Below are positions 1-5,321 of a stretch of 6,025 bases of DNA, piece by piece; positions within the stretch are counted from its first letter, which is position 1, and every line of letters starts with the position of its first letter. Under the pieces are notes generated by a model that saw only the letters and a program-made list of their open reading frames with translations, was not told where the DNA came from and did not search any database. The DNA is taken from contig CAKULR010000106.1 in assembly GCA_934667295.1 (NCBI GenBank), positions 1 to 6,025 of the forward strand, given 5' to 3'. The DNA comes from an uncultured Kiritimatiellota bacterium (GTDB lineage: Bacteria > Verrucomicrobiota > Kiritimatiellia > RFP12 > UBA1067). A program made the position numbers and the translations under genes.

Positions 1-2
1 TC

Positions 3-596
3 CCCGCGCTCGCGCTCCGCTACACGACCGTGATGCGCTACAAGGCCGCCGCGAAGAAGCTGCGGCAGGTCGTGGAGCTGCCCGACCCCATCCCCGTCGC
101 CGCCGTGCTGGACGGGGCGGGCGCGTTGGACGACGGGACGGGTTGGACGGAGGGGGAAGGAGCAATTCGAGATTATGGGGCGGAAAAATCTCATGACACC
201 GCACAGAAGGAGTCCGAGACGAGTGAACGATTGGAGACAAGGATCGCTGTGAATGGGACGGAGAAACAGAAACGAGATTACGATGCGGAAAAATTTCAGT
301 GTGGCGAGGGTATGGATGAGAGTATGGATAAGATACGGGAGGCGGGGAACGCACGGGGGAAGCGGGAAGTGGAGCGGGAGATGGCGATTCTACGGGCGCG
401 GGGCGTCTACCTGGAGGCGATGACGGGCGTGTCGGACACCGTGACGCGCGTGCTGGAAAGAATTGACGCGCTGTTGGACCCGAAGCGCGTGGAGGAGACG
501 AATATGCTCGCCTCCTGGCGCGCGCGGTACGCCCGCGCCGTCACGAAACGGACGGCGGCGAGGTGGCGCGACCGGCTCTTCCGGCGCGTCGGGTAG
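3..596 (+). CDS. C-terminal part of an unrecognised protein (cut by left window edge)
   Basis: The reading frame is open from the first bases to a TAG at 594-596, giving 197 visible residues. A GTG-ATG pair at 30-35 could be a start, but no ribosome binding site precedes it and the frame continues upstream, so I read this as the end of a longer gene. The first part (LRYTTVMRYKAAAKKLRQ) is basic and probably helical. The middle (about residues 50-115) is hydrophilic, rich in Glu, Lys, Asp and Arg, and probably disordered or coiled. The end (from about EMAILRARGVYLEAM) is predicted amphipathic helix ending in a very basic tail, which could suit nucleic-acid binding. Codon use shifts: the flanks are GC-rich while about 161-345 uses AT-richer codons (CGA, AAA, TAT, GCA, AGT). 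This fits a weakly constrained linker or an insertion. I do not recognise a family. It converges with the minus-strand operon and is probably unrelated to it. That it is a real gene is likely but not certain. Confidence 0.5.
   Translation, partial: PALALRYTTVMRYKAAAKKLRQVVELPDPIPVAAVLDGAGALDDGTGWTEGEGAIRDYGAEKSHDTAQKESETSERLETRIAVNGTEKQKRDYDAEKFQCGEGMDESMDKIREAGNARGKREVEREMAILRARGVYLEAMTGVSDTVTRVLERIDALLDPKRVEETNMLASWRARYARAVTKRTAARWRDRLFRRVG
168..298 (+). repeat. Imperfect in-frame direct repeat inside the unknown CDS
   Basis: Two 26-bp segments, 168-193 and 273-298, match at 22 of 26 positions and lie exactly 105 bp (35 codons) apart. Each encodes RDY(G/D)AEK. Both begin CGAGATTA and contain GCGGAAAAAT. 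The copies sit inside the AT-richer section of the gene. The spacing preserves the frame, which fits duplication of a 35-residue segment followed by divergence, although the rest of the unit matches poorly. Confidence 0.5.
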
Positions 597-672
597 GCGG
601 ACGCCGTGCGCAGGCCCACGGTCACGCAGGAGCGCAACCCTCCCGTGTTCGGACGCCACGCGCCGAGGCGGC

Positions 673-734
673 GCGGGTACTTCGCACGCCGGGCCGCGTC
701 AAGAACCAGACCGGAGGCCATGTGGGTACTTCGC
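673..734. repeat. Direct repeat pair B (673-685 and 722-734)
   Basis: G(C/T)GGGTACTTCGC occurs at 673-685 and again at 722-734, with 12 of 13 bases identical and starts 49 bp apart. The pair lies between the two A copies, so the order along the plus strand is A, B, B, inverted repeat, A, all in the same orientation. Confidence 0.6.
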
Positions 735-747
735 GCGTAGGGCAACA

Positions 748-765
748 GTCGCAACAAGTTGCGAC
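748..765. repeat. 18-bp inverted repeat, 8-bp arms
   Basis: GTCGCAAC at 748-755 and its exact reverse complement GTTGCGAC at 758-765 are separated by only AA. The dyad immediately abuts and partly overlaps the second A repeat (761-780). With a 2-nt spacer it is better suited to a dimeric protein-binding site or a repeat-element core than to a stable terminator hairpin, and no T-run follows on either strand. Confidence 0.6.
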
Positions 766-790
766 CCTCCCGTTCGGACGGCATGTATCA

Positions 791-839
791 GTTTACACTT
801 GTCCCAGACACCGTGTGCCCGTTTACACTTGTCCCGGAC
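791..839. repeat. Direct repeat pair C (791-809 and 821-839), 30-bp period
   Basis: GTTTACACTTGTCCC(A/G)GAC occurs twice, with 18 of 19 bases identical and starts exactly 30 bp apart, which is close to three helical turns. The 11-bp spacer contains part of a small ACAC-C-GTGT dyad. Paired, co-oriented sites of this length and spacing are what multi-site DNA-binding proteins use, for example the subterminal transposase sites at IS21-family ends. No transposase gene is present here, so an orphan element end is a guess. Confidence 0.65.
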
Positions 840-853
840 GGCCCAGAGGCTGT

Positions 854-874
854 AAAATGTGCCGAATACAGCAC
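854..874 (-). terminator. Possible weak intrinsic terminator of the operon
   Basis: On the minus strand, 28 bases past the last operon stop codon, GTGCTG and CGGCAC can pair around a TATT loop (859-874; six pairs including one G-T). The hairpin is followed by ATTTTA. The position and polarity suit termination of the leftward operon. The stem is short and the T-run has only four T, so it may be weak, or the real termination may be Rho-dependent. Confidence 0.35.
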
Positions 875-901
875 TCGACCGCCTCGGACCTGAAGGGATA
901 T

Positions 902-1798
902 TCAGCGCTTCTTGTACACGACGGTACCATCGCCGGAGACGGTGCCCGCGAACGTCGCGTCGGGGCCGAAGTCCAGTGAGGCCCCTTCGAGGACGATGTG
1001 GCCCGTGCCGGACACGCTCTCCAGCGTCTCGTTGACGCCCCTGAGGACAAGACGCCCCTTCCCGCACACCTTCACCGGGTAGTTCAGCGGCACGACGTCG
1101 CGCAGCTTCACGGGGAAGATCTTCCCCGCCTCCGCAAGGCGCGCCCTGGGCGCCTCGAAGCCCTCCACCGTCCCGATGGTCAGCCAGCTGATCGCCGAAC
1201 CGTCCGCAACGCCCGCCTCGACCGTCCAGGACATCGGGTCGCGTCCGATCGCGTCGTTCGCCGTCGCGAAGGAGTAGCCGTCGAACGTCACCTCCTCCCC
1301 GAAGTCCGCGATGAACGGATTGCAGTAGCACTTCGTCTTCAGGTCGCCGTCGATGCCCATCTGCGGCCCCTCGCGCCAGCCCGGACGTGCGTTGACCGCC
1401 GTCGCGCGCGGCGGGCGCGGAAGCATCTTCCCGTCCCGGAAAAGCCGGAACTCGCTGAACTGCGAACCGCTGTTCCCGTACTCCGGCGGACCACCCTTCG
1501 CGGGGCGCGTCTTCGTGACGTTCCACTTCAGGTAGCGCGTCGTGACGACCGTCGCGCCCCCTCCGGCGAACACCACCGTCCCCTCGCGGATCTCCAGCCC
1601 CCCGTTCCGCCGGTGCGCCCCCGAGAGGTCCAGGCAACCCGCCCCGGTCTTCACGAGCGGTCCCCCTTCGAAGAGCCGCCCCGGCTCGACCTTCACCGTC
1701 TTGCCCGCCGGCACGTCAAGCGTCGTTCCGTTCTGTCCCGCCGCCGCGACGGCGGCGAAGGCGAACAGGCAACAGGATGCAAGCAGCACGTTCTTCAT
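902..1798 (-). CDS. Secreted beta-strand-repeat / discoidin-like domain protein
   Basis: The 298-residue product begins with a clear signal peptide (MKN, then a hydrophobic run ending VAAAG, cleavage near residue 20). Residues about 22-80 (GGPLVKTGAGCLDLSG, then GGLEIREGTVVFAGG) resemble one unit of the autotransporter-associated beta-strand repeat. Residues about 87-235 look like a discoidin (F5/8 type C-like) fold: RYLKWNVTKTRP, FSEFRLFRDGK, MGIDGDLKTKCYCN, IADFGEEVTFDGYSFATANDAIGRDPMSWTVEAG. Residues about 245-298 return to strand-and-Gly sequence (SGTGHIVLEGASLDFGP, AGTVSGDGTVVYKKR). There is no outer-membrane barrel and no recognisable C-terminal sorting signal, and the protein is far shorter than typical autotransporters. 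The likely role is binding of a glycan or the cell surface outside the inner membrane (inference); no catalytic motif is seen. It is the last gene of the operon, 12 bp after the GH36-like gene. The start is fixed by an AAGGAGG site 7 nt upstream. Confidence 0.8.
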   Translation of the reverse strand: MKNVLLASCCLFAFAAVAAAGQNGTTLDVPAGKTVKVEPGRLFEGGPLVKTGAGCLDLSGAHRRNGGLEIREGTVVFAGGGATVVTTRYLKWNVTKTRPAKGGPPEYGNSGSQFSEFRLFRDGKMLPRPPRATAVNARPGWREGPQMGIDGDLKTKCYCNPFIADFGEEVTFDGYSFATANDAIGRDPMSWTVEAGVADGSAISWLTIGTVEGFEAPRARLAEAGKIFPVKLRDVVPLNYPVKVCGKGRLVLRGVNETLESVSGTGHIVLEGASLDFGPDATFAGTVSGDGTVVYKKR

Positions 1799-1805
1799 CG
1801 TTTTT

Positions 1806-1812
1806 CCTCCTT
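1806..1812 (-). promoter_or_regulatory. Shine-Dalgarno site for the discoidin-like gene
   Basis: AAGGAGG on the minus strand, 7 nt before the ATG at 1798. It overlaps the TAA stop codon (1811-1813) of the upstream GH36-like gene, so ribosomes finishing that gene sit on this start. This arrangement suits translational coupling and supports one transcript. Confidence 0.75.
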
Positions 1813-4024
1813 AGAACCGCAGCGTCAGCTTCGCCGCAACCGTCTTCTCCGCCGAAAGCGTCACGGCGAGTACCTTGCCGCCCGCCTCGGGGCGTACCTC
1901 GGCCTTCACGCCCGGCGGCACGTCAAGCCCCTTGAACGCGAAACTCTCCGGCACCGCGAACCGCGCGGTCATCGGGAAGCCGCCGATCACCTCGACGGTC
2001 GCCTCCAGGCGGTCCTCGGCCCACCGCTGGTCCTTCAGCTCCACGCCGCCCTGCGTCATGTGGCGGTCGCTCGTGAGGAACTGCGGATGCGCCACATAGG
2101 GCTGGAGGGCGAGGAGGCGCACGCTGCGCGCGGGCACCTGCATCTCGAAATGCTCCTGGTTGACGCCCTGCCAGGACTCGGTCCAGAACTCCCAGCACGC
2201 GAAGGACCGCTCGTCCGGTTCGCCGATCTCGTCCCAGTCGAAGCCGACCACGGCGGGTTCGTCGCCCCAGTTGAAGAGCGCGACGACGTGCCAGTCGCCG
2301 AACGGACGCTTGAGGTGGAGGTTCCAGATCGGCAGCTGCCCGAAGTACGGGTAGAGCGAGGCGGGGCGCACGTCGCAGACAGGGAGCGCCTGCTGGAGGA
2401 GCCGGATGCGGTCGGGCGCGAGCGTGGCGAGCTTGTCGCCCGCGAACATCTGCTGGCCCGGCAGGGAGACGATGGTCGCCTCCACCTGGGCCTGTTCCCG
2501 GGCGAGCGCCTGCTGCGAGACGAGCATGCAGTCGGGGTCCGCCCAGAAGACGATGTTGTGGGCGAAGATCTGGTTGATCGTGCAACGGGCCTGCAGGAGG
2601 ATGTTCGCCCACTTGACGGGCTGGTTGGGGTGGACGATGTCCGCCCCCGTGCGCGAGGCGTCCGCATACGCGGCCTCGGCGCCGGTGAAGTGGCCCTGGC
2701 AGGCGAGGAAGACGCGGTCGGGGCCGATGCCGTCGCGGAACGCCTTCACGCAGAGCTCGAACGGGTTCGGGCACGTCGGATCCCTGAAGCGCGCGCGGAC
2801 GTCGGGCCGCTCGTAGAGGTGCGCGCAGTAGCCCGCGCCGCGTCCGCTCATGCCGTCGATCTTGAAGAACTCGTAGCCCCAGTCGTGGGAGGCGATGTCG
2901 TGGATCTTCCGCAGGTGCTCGCGCGCCTCGGGCACCGTGGGGTCGAGCGTGAACTTGCCGTTCCAGCAGGAGATGGGCCTGCCGTCCTTGTCGTGGAGGA
3001 ACCAGTCCCGGTGCGCCTTGTAGAAGTTCGTGTTGCCCGTGCCGAACGGCGCGGTCCAGAGGCCGGGGCGGAAGCCGAGCTTGCGGATCTCGCCCGCGAG
3101 CCACTTCATGCCCTCGGGGAACTGCTCGGGGTGCGTTTCGAGGTCCATGTTGTAGAACTTCGAGACGGGCAGCTCGCTTGAATTCTCCTGCCAGCTCTCG
3201 ATGGACCAGAATTCAAGGCCGAACGGCTGGTGGTCCTTCGCGCCGAGGCGCGCCGCCGCGAGGTTCTCCTTCGAGCCCGCCTTGTCGAAGTAGGTGTTCC
3301 AGCTCATCCAGCCCGTGGGCGCCCGGGGGCTGCGCGTGCGGTCGATGGGCCGGTAGTACGGCACCCAGCGGTTTCTGTAGTAGTCGCGCTCCACGTTGAA
3401 CGAGAATGCGGATTCGGCAGCCTCGGTGATGCGCCCGGCCACCTCGAAGGCGTGCGTGCCGCGCCCACCCGACACGAGGCGGAGGTTGGCCGCGCGGATC
3501 TGCAGGGCCTCGTCCGCGGAGGGGCTGAAGAGCGAGTCGTTCAGGAGCGAATCGGCGTCGCCGCTCGCGAGCTGCAGCACGCGCTCGCCGGGCAGCGGGA
3601 ACGTCGCGGCCGCAAAAGCGTCCTCGCGGTACCGGATCTCGCCCGCATAGGAGAGTTCGCCCTGGTAGGCGAGCGCCGTGCGGTGGTAGACGAGGAACGA
3701 GACCTGCGCGCCGTTCGACTGGAAGGTGAGATACCCCTGGGCGTCGTTGTTTTTGTCCACGATCGCGAGGCGGCGCGGCACGCCGTCGCGCGCGTCCACG
3801 ATCTTCCACTCGCGCTTGGCCTCCGCCTTCGCGTCCGTCGCCCGGTCGGGGCCCATGAACGTCAGCTCGCCCACGACCTCCGCGCCGCTCGCCGCGTGCG
3901 TCAGCTTGAGGGACTGCCCCTCGGCCGCAAAGGCCACCTCCCATTCGCCCGCCTTGAACGCCGTGTCGGCCCGGGCGGCCAGCGCCGCCAGGGCGAGCGG
4001 AACAACCTTCAGCATCGTCCTCAT
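1811..4024 (-). CDS. Clan GH-D glycoside hydrolase, GH36-like alpha-galactosidase homologue
   Basis: The 737-residue product starts with a signal peptide (MRTMLKVVPLALAALAARA, cleavage about A19/D20), so it is probably periplasmic or secreted. It has an N-terminal beta-sandwich (about 20-225), a (beta/alpha)8 barrel (about 235-545) and C-terminal beta-sandwich sequence. Barrel motifs match GH27/GH36 enzymes: GWMSWN at 238-243, RPGLWTAPFG at 319-328, FFKIDG at 386-391 with D390 as the expected nucleophile, RTGAD at 458-462 with D462 as the likely acid/base, and FWADPDCML at 493-501. Family members hydrolyse terminal alpha-galactosides with retention. One departure stands out: the usual sugar-binding DDGW motif after the first strand reads IESWQ (275-279), so the substrate may not be galactose. 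A longer start at 4063 is open but overlaps the GH88 gene and lacks a ribosome site. The ATG at 4024 has AAGGAGA 7 nt upstream and begins the signal peptide directly. Clan assignment is firm; family and substrate are less so. Confidence 0.85.
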   Translation of the reverse strand: MRTMLKVVPLALAALAARADTAFKAGEWEVAFAAEGQSLKLTHAASGAEVVGELTFMGPDRATDAKAEAKREWKIVDARDGVPRRLAIVDKNNDAQGYLTFQSNGAQVSFLVYHRTALAYQGELSYAGEIRYREDAFAAATFPLPGERVLQLASGDADSLLNDSLFSPSADEALQIRAANLRLVSGGRGTHAFEVAGRITEAAESAFSFNVERDYYRNRWVPYYRPIDRTRSPRAPTGWMSWNTYFDKAGSKENLAAARLGAKDHQPFGLEFWSIESWQENSSELPVSKFYNMDLETHPEQFPEGMKWLAGEIRKLGFRPGLWTAPFGTGNTNFYKAHRDWFLHDKDGRPISCWNGKFTLDPTVPEAREHLRKIHDIASHDWGYEFFKIDGMSGRGAGYCAHLYERPDVRARFRDPTCPNPFELCVKAFRDGIGPDRVFLACQGHFTGAEAAYADASRTGADIVHPNQPVKWANILLQARCTINQIFAHNIVFWADPDCMLVSQQALAREQAQVEATIVSLPGQQMFAGDKLATLAPDRIRLLQQALPVCDVRPASLYPYFGQLPIWNLHLKRPFGDWHVVALFNWGDEPAVVGFDWDEIGEPDERSFACWEFWTESWQGVNQEHFEMQVPARSVRLLALQPYVAHPQFLTSDRHMTQGGVELKDQRWAEDRLEATVEVIGGFPMTARFAVPESFAFKGLDVPPGVKAEVRPEAGGKVLAVTLSAEKTVAAKLTLRF

Positions 4025-4031
4025 CGCATCT

Positions 4032-4038
4032 TCTCCTT
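4032..4038 (-). promoter_or_regulatory. Shine-Dalgarno site deciding the GH36-like start
   Basis: AAGGAGA on the minus strand lies 7 nt before the ATG at 4024, in the 25-bp gap after the GH88 stop codon (4050-4052). It favours this start over the longer frame from 4063, which would add 13 residues (MARTEVLSQGEDA) ahead of the signal peptide. An out-of-frame ATG at 4029 is also nearby but lies only 2 nt from the site. Confidence 0.7.
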
Positions 4039-4049
4039 GGGAAAGAACC

Positions 4050-5264
4050 TCAGTTCGCGCCAACGAGGCGCCGGAAGCGCAGCAGCGCCTCCAGGAAGTA
4101 GTAGTCGCCGTAGTCGAGCGGCGTGTCGATCTCGCTGTTGGCGGGCTTGTGTCCGACGCCGTGCATCAGGAGCCAGTTCCCGTTTGCGCCGGGCGCGGCG
4201 AAGTAGGCGGGGGAGGCGAGAGCGAGCAGCTGCTTCACCGCGAATGCGCGGTAGGCGGCCCCCCTCCCGCCGCCGGTGAAGTCCGCGAGTTCGAGGAGGC
4301 CGGAGGCCATGATCGACGCGGCGGAGGTGTCGCGCTCCTCGCCCGGCGCGCCGTAGTCCCAGTAGGGCACGCCGTCGGCGGGCATGTTCGGGTGGTTGAC
4401 CGCGAAGTCGGCGAGCTTCTGCGCGAAGGCGAGGTAGGCGGGATCGCGCGTCTCGCGGTACATCATCGTGTAGCCGTAGATCGTCCAGCTCTGCCCCCGG
4501 CTCCAGGCCGTCTCGCAGCTCGCGCCCTGGCCGCGGTCGATGTTCTTCACGCGCTTCGTCGCCTGGTCGTAGTCGAGGACGTGGTAGGTGCCGCCGTCCG
4601 CGCGGAAGTGGTGCTTCATCGTCTGCGTCGCGTGGCTGCGGGCGATCTGGTCGAAGCGCGCGCCGCCGCCGTTCTTCGCGGCGAACTCCAGCAGCTCCAG
4701 GTTCATCATGTTGTCGGGGATGACCTTGAAGGTCTTCCGGTCGTCCTTCAGTCCCCAGCTGCGGATGAGGCCGAGGTCGGGGTTGAAGCGACGCGAGAGG
4801 GAGGCGGCCGTCTCCAGGAGGAGTGCGTCGTACTGCGTCGTCTTCAGGAGACGCCGCGCGTTGCCGTAGGAGCAGTACATGATGAAGCCGACGTCGTGGT
4901 TGTCGTCGACCTGCGCGTTCGGCGCGAGCAGTTCCGTCCAGTCGCGCGCGCGGTCGCGGAAGAACGCCTCGCCCGTCGCCTCGTAGAGGTACCAGAGCGA
5001 GCCGGGGAAGTGTCCGGAGGTCCACCAGAAGACCGAGCGCATGTCGAGCGCGCCCGTCTTCGCGTTCCACCCGTGCGGCACGTAGAGGTCGCTGTTGTGG
5101 CGGTCCTTCCGCGCGCTCATCTTCCCCCTGCGGAGCGGCGTCGCCGCCGCGTCCAGCGCCCGGTACTGCGCGGCGGACCGCGTGAAGATCCCGGGGAGCT
5201 GCCCCTTCAGTTCCGTCTCCTGCGGCGTCAAGAGCGCCGCCGCCACCAGAATCGCACCGACCAT
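4050..5264 (-). CDS. GH88 unsaturated glucuronyl hydrolase
   Basis: The 404-residue product matches the usual length and (alpha/alpha)6-barrel motifs of GH88 unsaturated glucuronyl hydrolases. These act by hydrating the 4,5 double bond of the unsaturated uronic acid left at the non-reducing end by polysaccharide lyases. Visible motifs: WWTSGHFPGSLWYLYEATG (80-98), HDVGF with D124, PDNMMN with D184 (the two aspartates equivalent to Asp88 and Asp149 of the Bacillus GL1 enzyme), WSRGQSW (254-260), RDTSAASIMASGLLEL (311-326) and GDYYFLEALLR (386-396). The GHKPANSE-D-PL-YGDYYFLEALLR ending argues for GH88 over GH105. The N terminus has a hydrophobic stretch (VGAILVAAALL) but no basic residue before it, so export by a signal peptide is probable but not certain. 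The start has AGGAGG 7 nt upstream, and an in-frame stop lies only a few codons further upstream. It is the second visible gene of the operon. The exact uronate substrate cannot be read from the sequence. Confidence 0.93.
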   Translation of the reverse strand: MVGAILVAAALLTPQETELKGQLPGIFTRSAAQYRALDAAATPLRRGKMSARKDRHNSDLYVPHGWNAKTGALDMRSVFWWTSGHFPGSLWYLYEATGEAFFRDRARDWTELLAPNAQVDDNHDVGFIMYCSYGNARRLLKTTQYDALLLETAASLSRRFNPDLGLIRSWGLKDDRKTFKVIPDNMMNLELLEFAAKNGGGARFDQIARSHATQTMKHHFRADGGTYHVLDYDQATKRVKNIDRGQGASCETAWSRGQSWTIYGYTMMYRETRDPAYLAFAQKLADFAVNHPNMPADGVPYWDYGAPGEERDTSAASIMASGLLELADFTGGGRGAAYRAFAVKQLLALASPAYFAAPGANGNWLLMHGVGHKPANSEIDTPLDYGDYYFLEALLRFRRLVGAN

Positions 5265-5271
5265 CCTGCGT

Positions 5272-5277
5272 CCTCCT
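5272..5277 (-). promoter_or_regulatory. Shine-Dalgarno site for the GH88 gene
   Basis: AGGAGG on the minus strand sits 7 nt before the ATG at 5264, the same spacing as the other two complete genes of the cluster. The 57-bp gap to the preceding oxidoreductase gene is purine-rich near this site. It shows no T-tailed hairpin and no obvious promoter, so read-through from the upstream gene is expected. Confidence 0.7.
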
Positions 5278-5321
5278 CGTCTTCCTTTAAGTTAAGTCGC
5301 TTTTGCTTCGCCGTTCCGGCT

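Larger units (their letters stand above)
634..780. repeat. Direct repeat pair A (634-655 and 761-780)
   Basis: The segments at 634-655 and 761-780 both read GC(A/G)ACCCTCCCG, then TTCGGACG. The first copy carries two extra bases (TG) in the middle and there is one substitution. On the minus strand, similarity seems to continue weakly for about 30 bases past the repeat (shared GAC-GT-G and CCT-CGC blocks), so the two may be diverged copies of a longer unit of roughly 50 bp. Confidence 0.6.
597..901. other. Convergent intergenic region, repeat-rich, no gene
   Basis: This stretch lies between the stop codon of the plus-strand gene and the stop codon of the last operon gene. Open frames crossing it on both strands lack ribosome binding sites, run through both flanking genes out of frame, and have arginine/alanine-rich compositions typical of GC-rich non-coding sequence. 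It contains three families of short direct repeats (634-655/761-780, 673-685/722-734, 791-809/821-839), an 18-bp inverted repeat (748-765), and a small hairpin (859-874) placed to end the operon. This density of repeats suggests a remnant of a mobile element or an interspersed non-coding repeat, not ordinary spacer. Confidence 0.6.

Noticed and set aside
407..784. A 125-codon minus-strand frame crossing the repeat region
   Set aside because: Its sequence simply reads through the direct repeats and the antisense of the unknown gene; no ribosome site precedes it.
597..901. CRISPR array or tRNA in the intergenic repeats
   Set aside because: The repeats are only paired, of different families and with short unequal spacing. 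No cas gene, no regular array and no cloverleaf is seen.
699..1637. A 312-codon minus-strand frame overlapping the discoidin-like gene
   Set aside because: It is a frame-shifted shadow of the 902-1798 gene, which has a signal peptide, domains and a strong ribosome site. This frame has none of these.
1767..1798. Lipobox-like LASC at residues 6-9 of the discoidin-like protein
   Set aside because: The hydrophobic stretch before the cysteine is too short and the run continues past it to VAAAG, which suits an ordinary signal peptidase I site better.
998..3181. A 727-codon open frame on the plus strand across the discoidin-like and GH36-like genes
   Set aside because: It is antisense to well-supported genes, has low-complexity Arg/Leu/Val/Glu composition and no family motif. 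Long antisense frames are expected in GC-rich genes whose third codon positions are mostly G or C.
3230..4279. A 349-codon open frame on the plus strand across the end of GH88 and the start of GH36-like
   Set aside because: It ends in an extreme arginine/serine run, spans two real genes antisense, and has no ribosome site or recognisable domain.
5265..5288. Possible N-terminal extension of GH88 giving an Arg-rich, twin-arginine-like leader (GRRGGRR before MVGAI)
   Set aside because: The only codons between the upstream in-frame stop and the ATG are not start codons, and the arginines arise from the purine-rich Shine-Dalgarno region.
5265..5321. Internal promoter or terminator between the oxidoreductase and GH88 genes
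   Set aside because: A GCCG-GAA-CGGC mini-hairpin is present but has only four pairs and no T-run, and no recognisable -35/-10 pair is seen.
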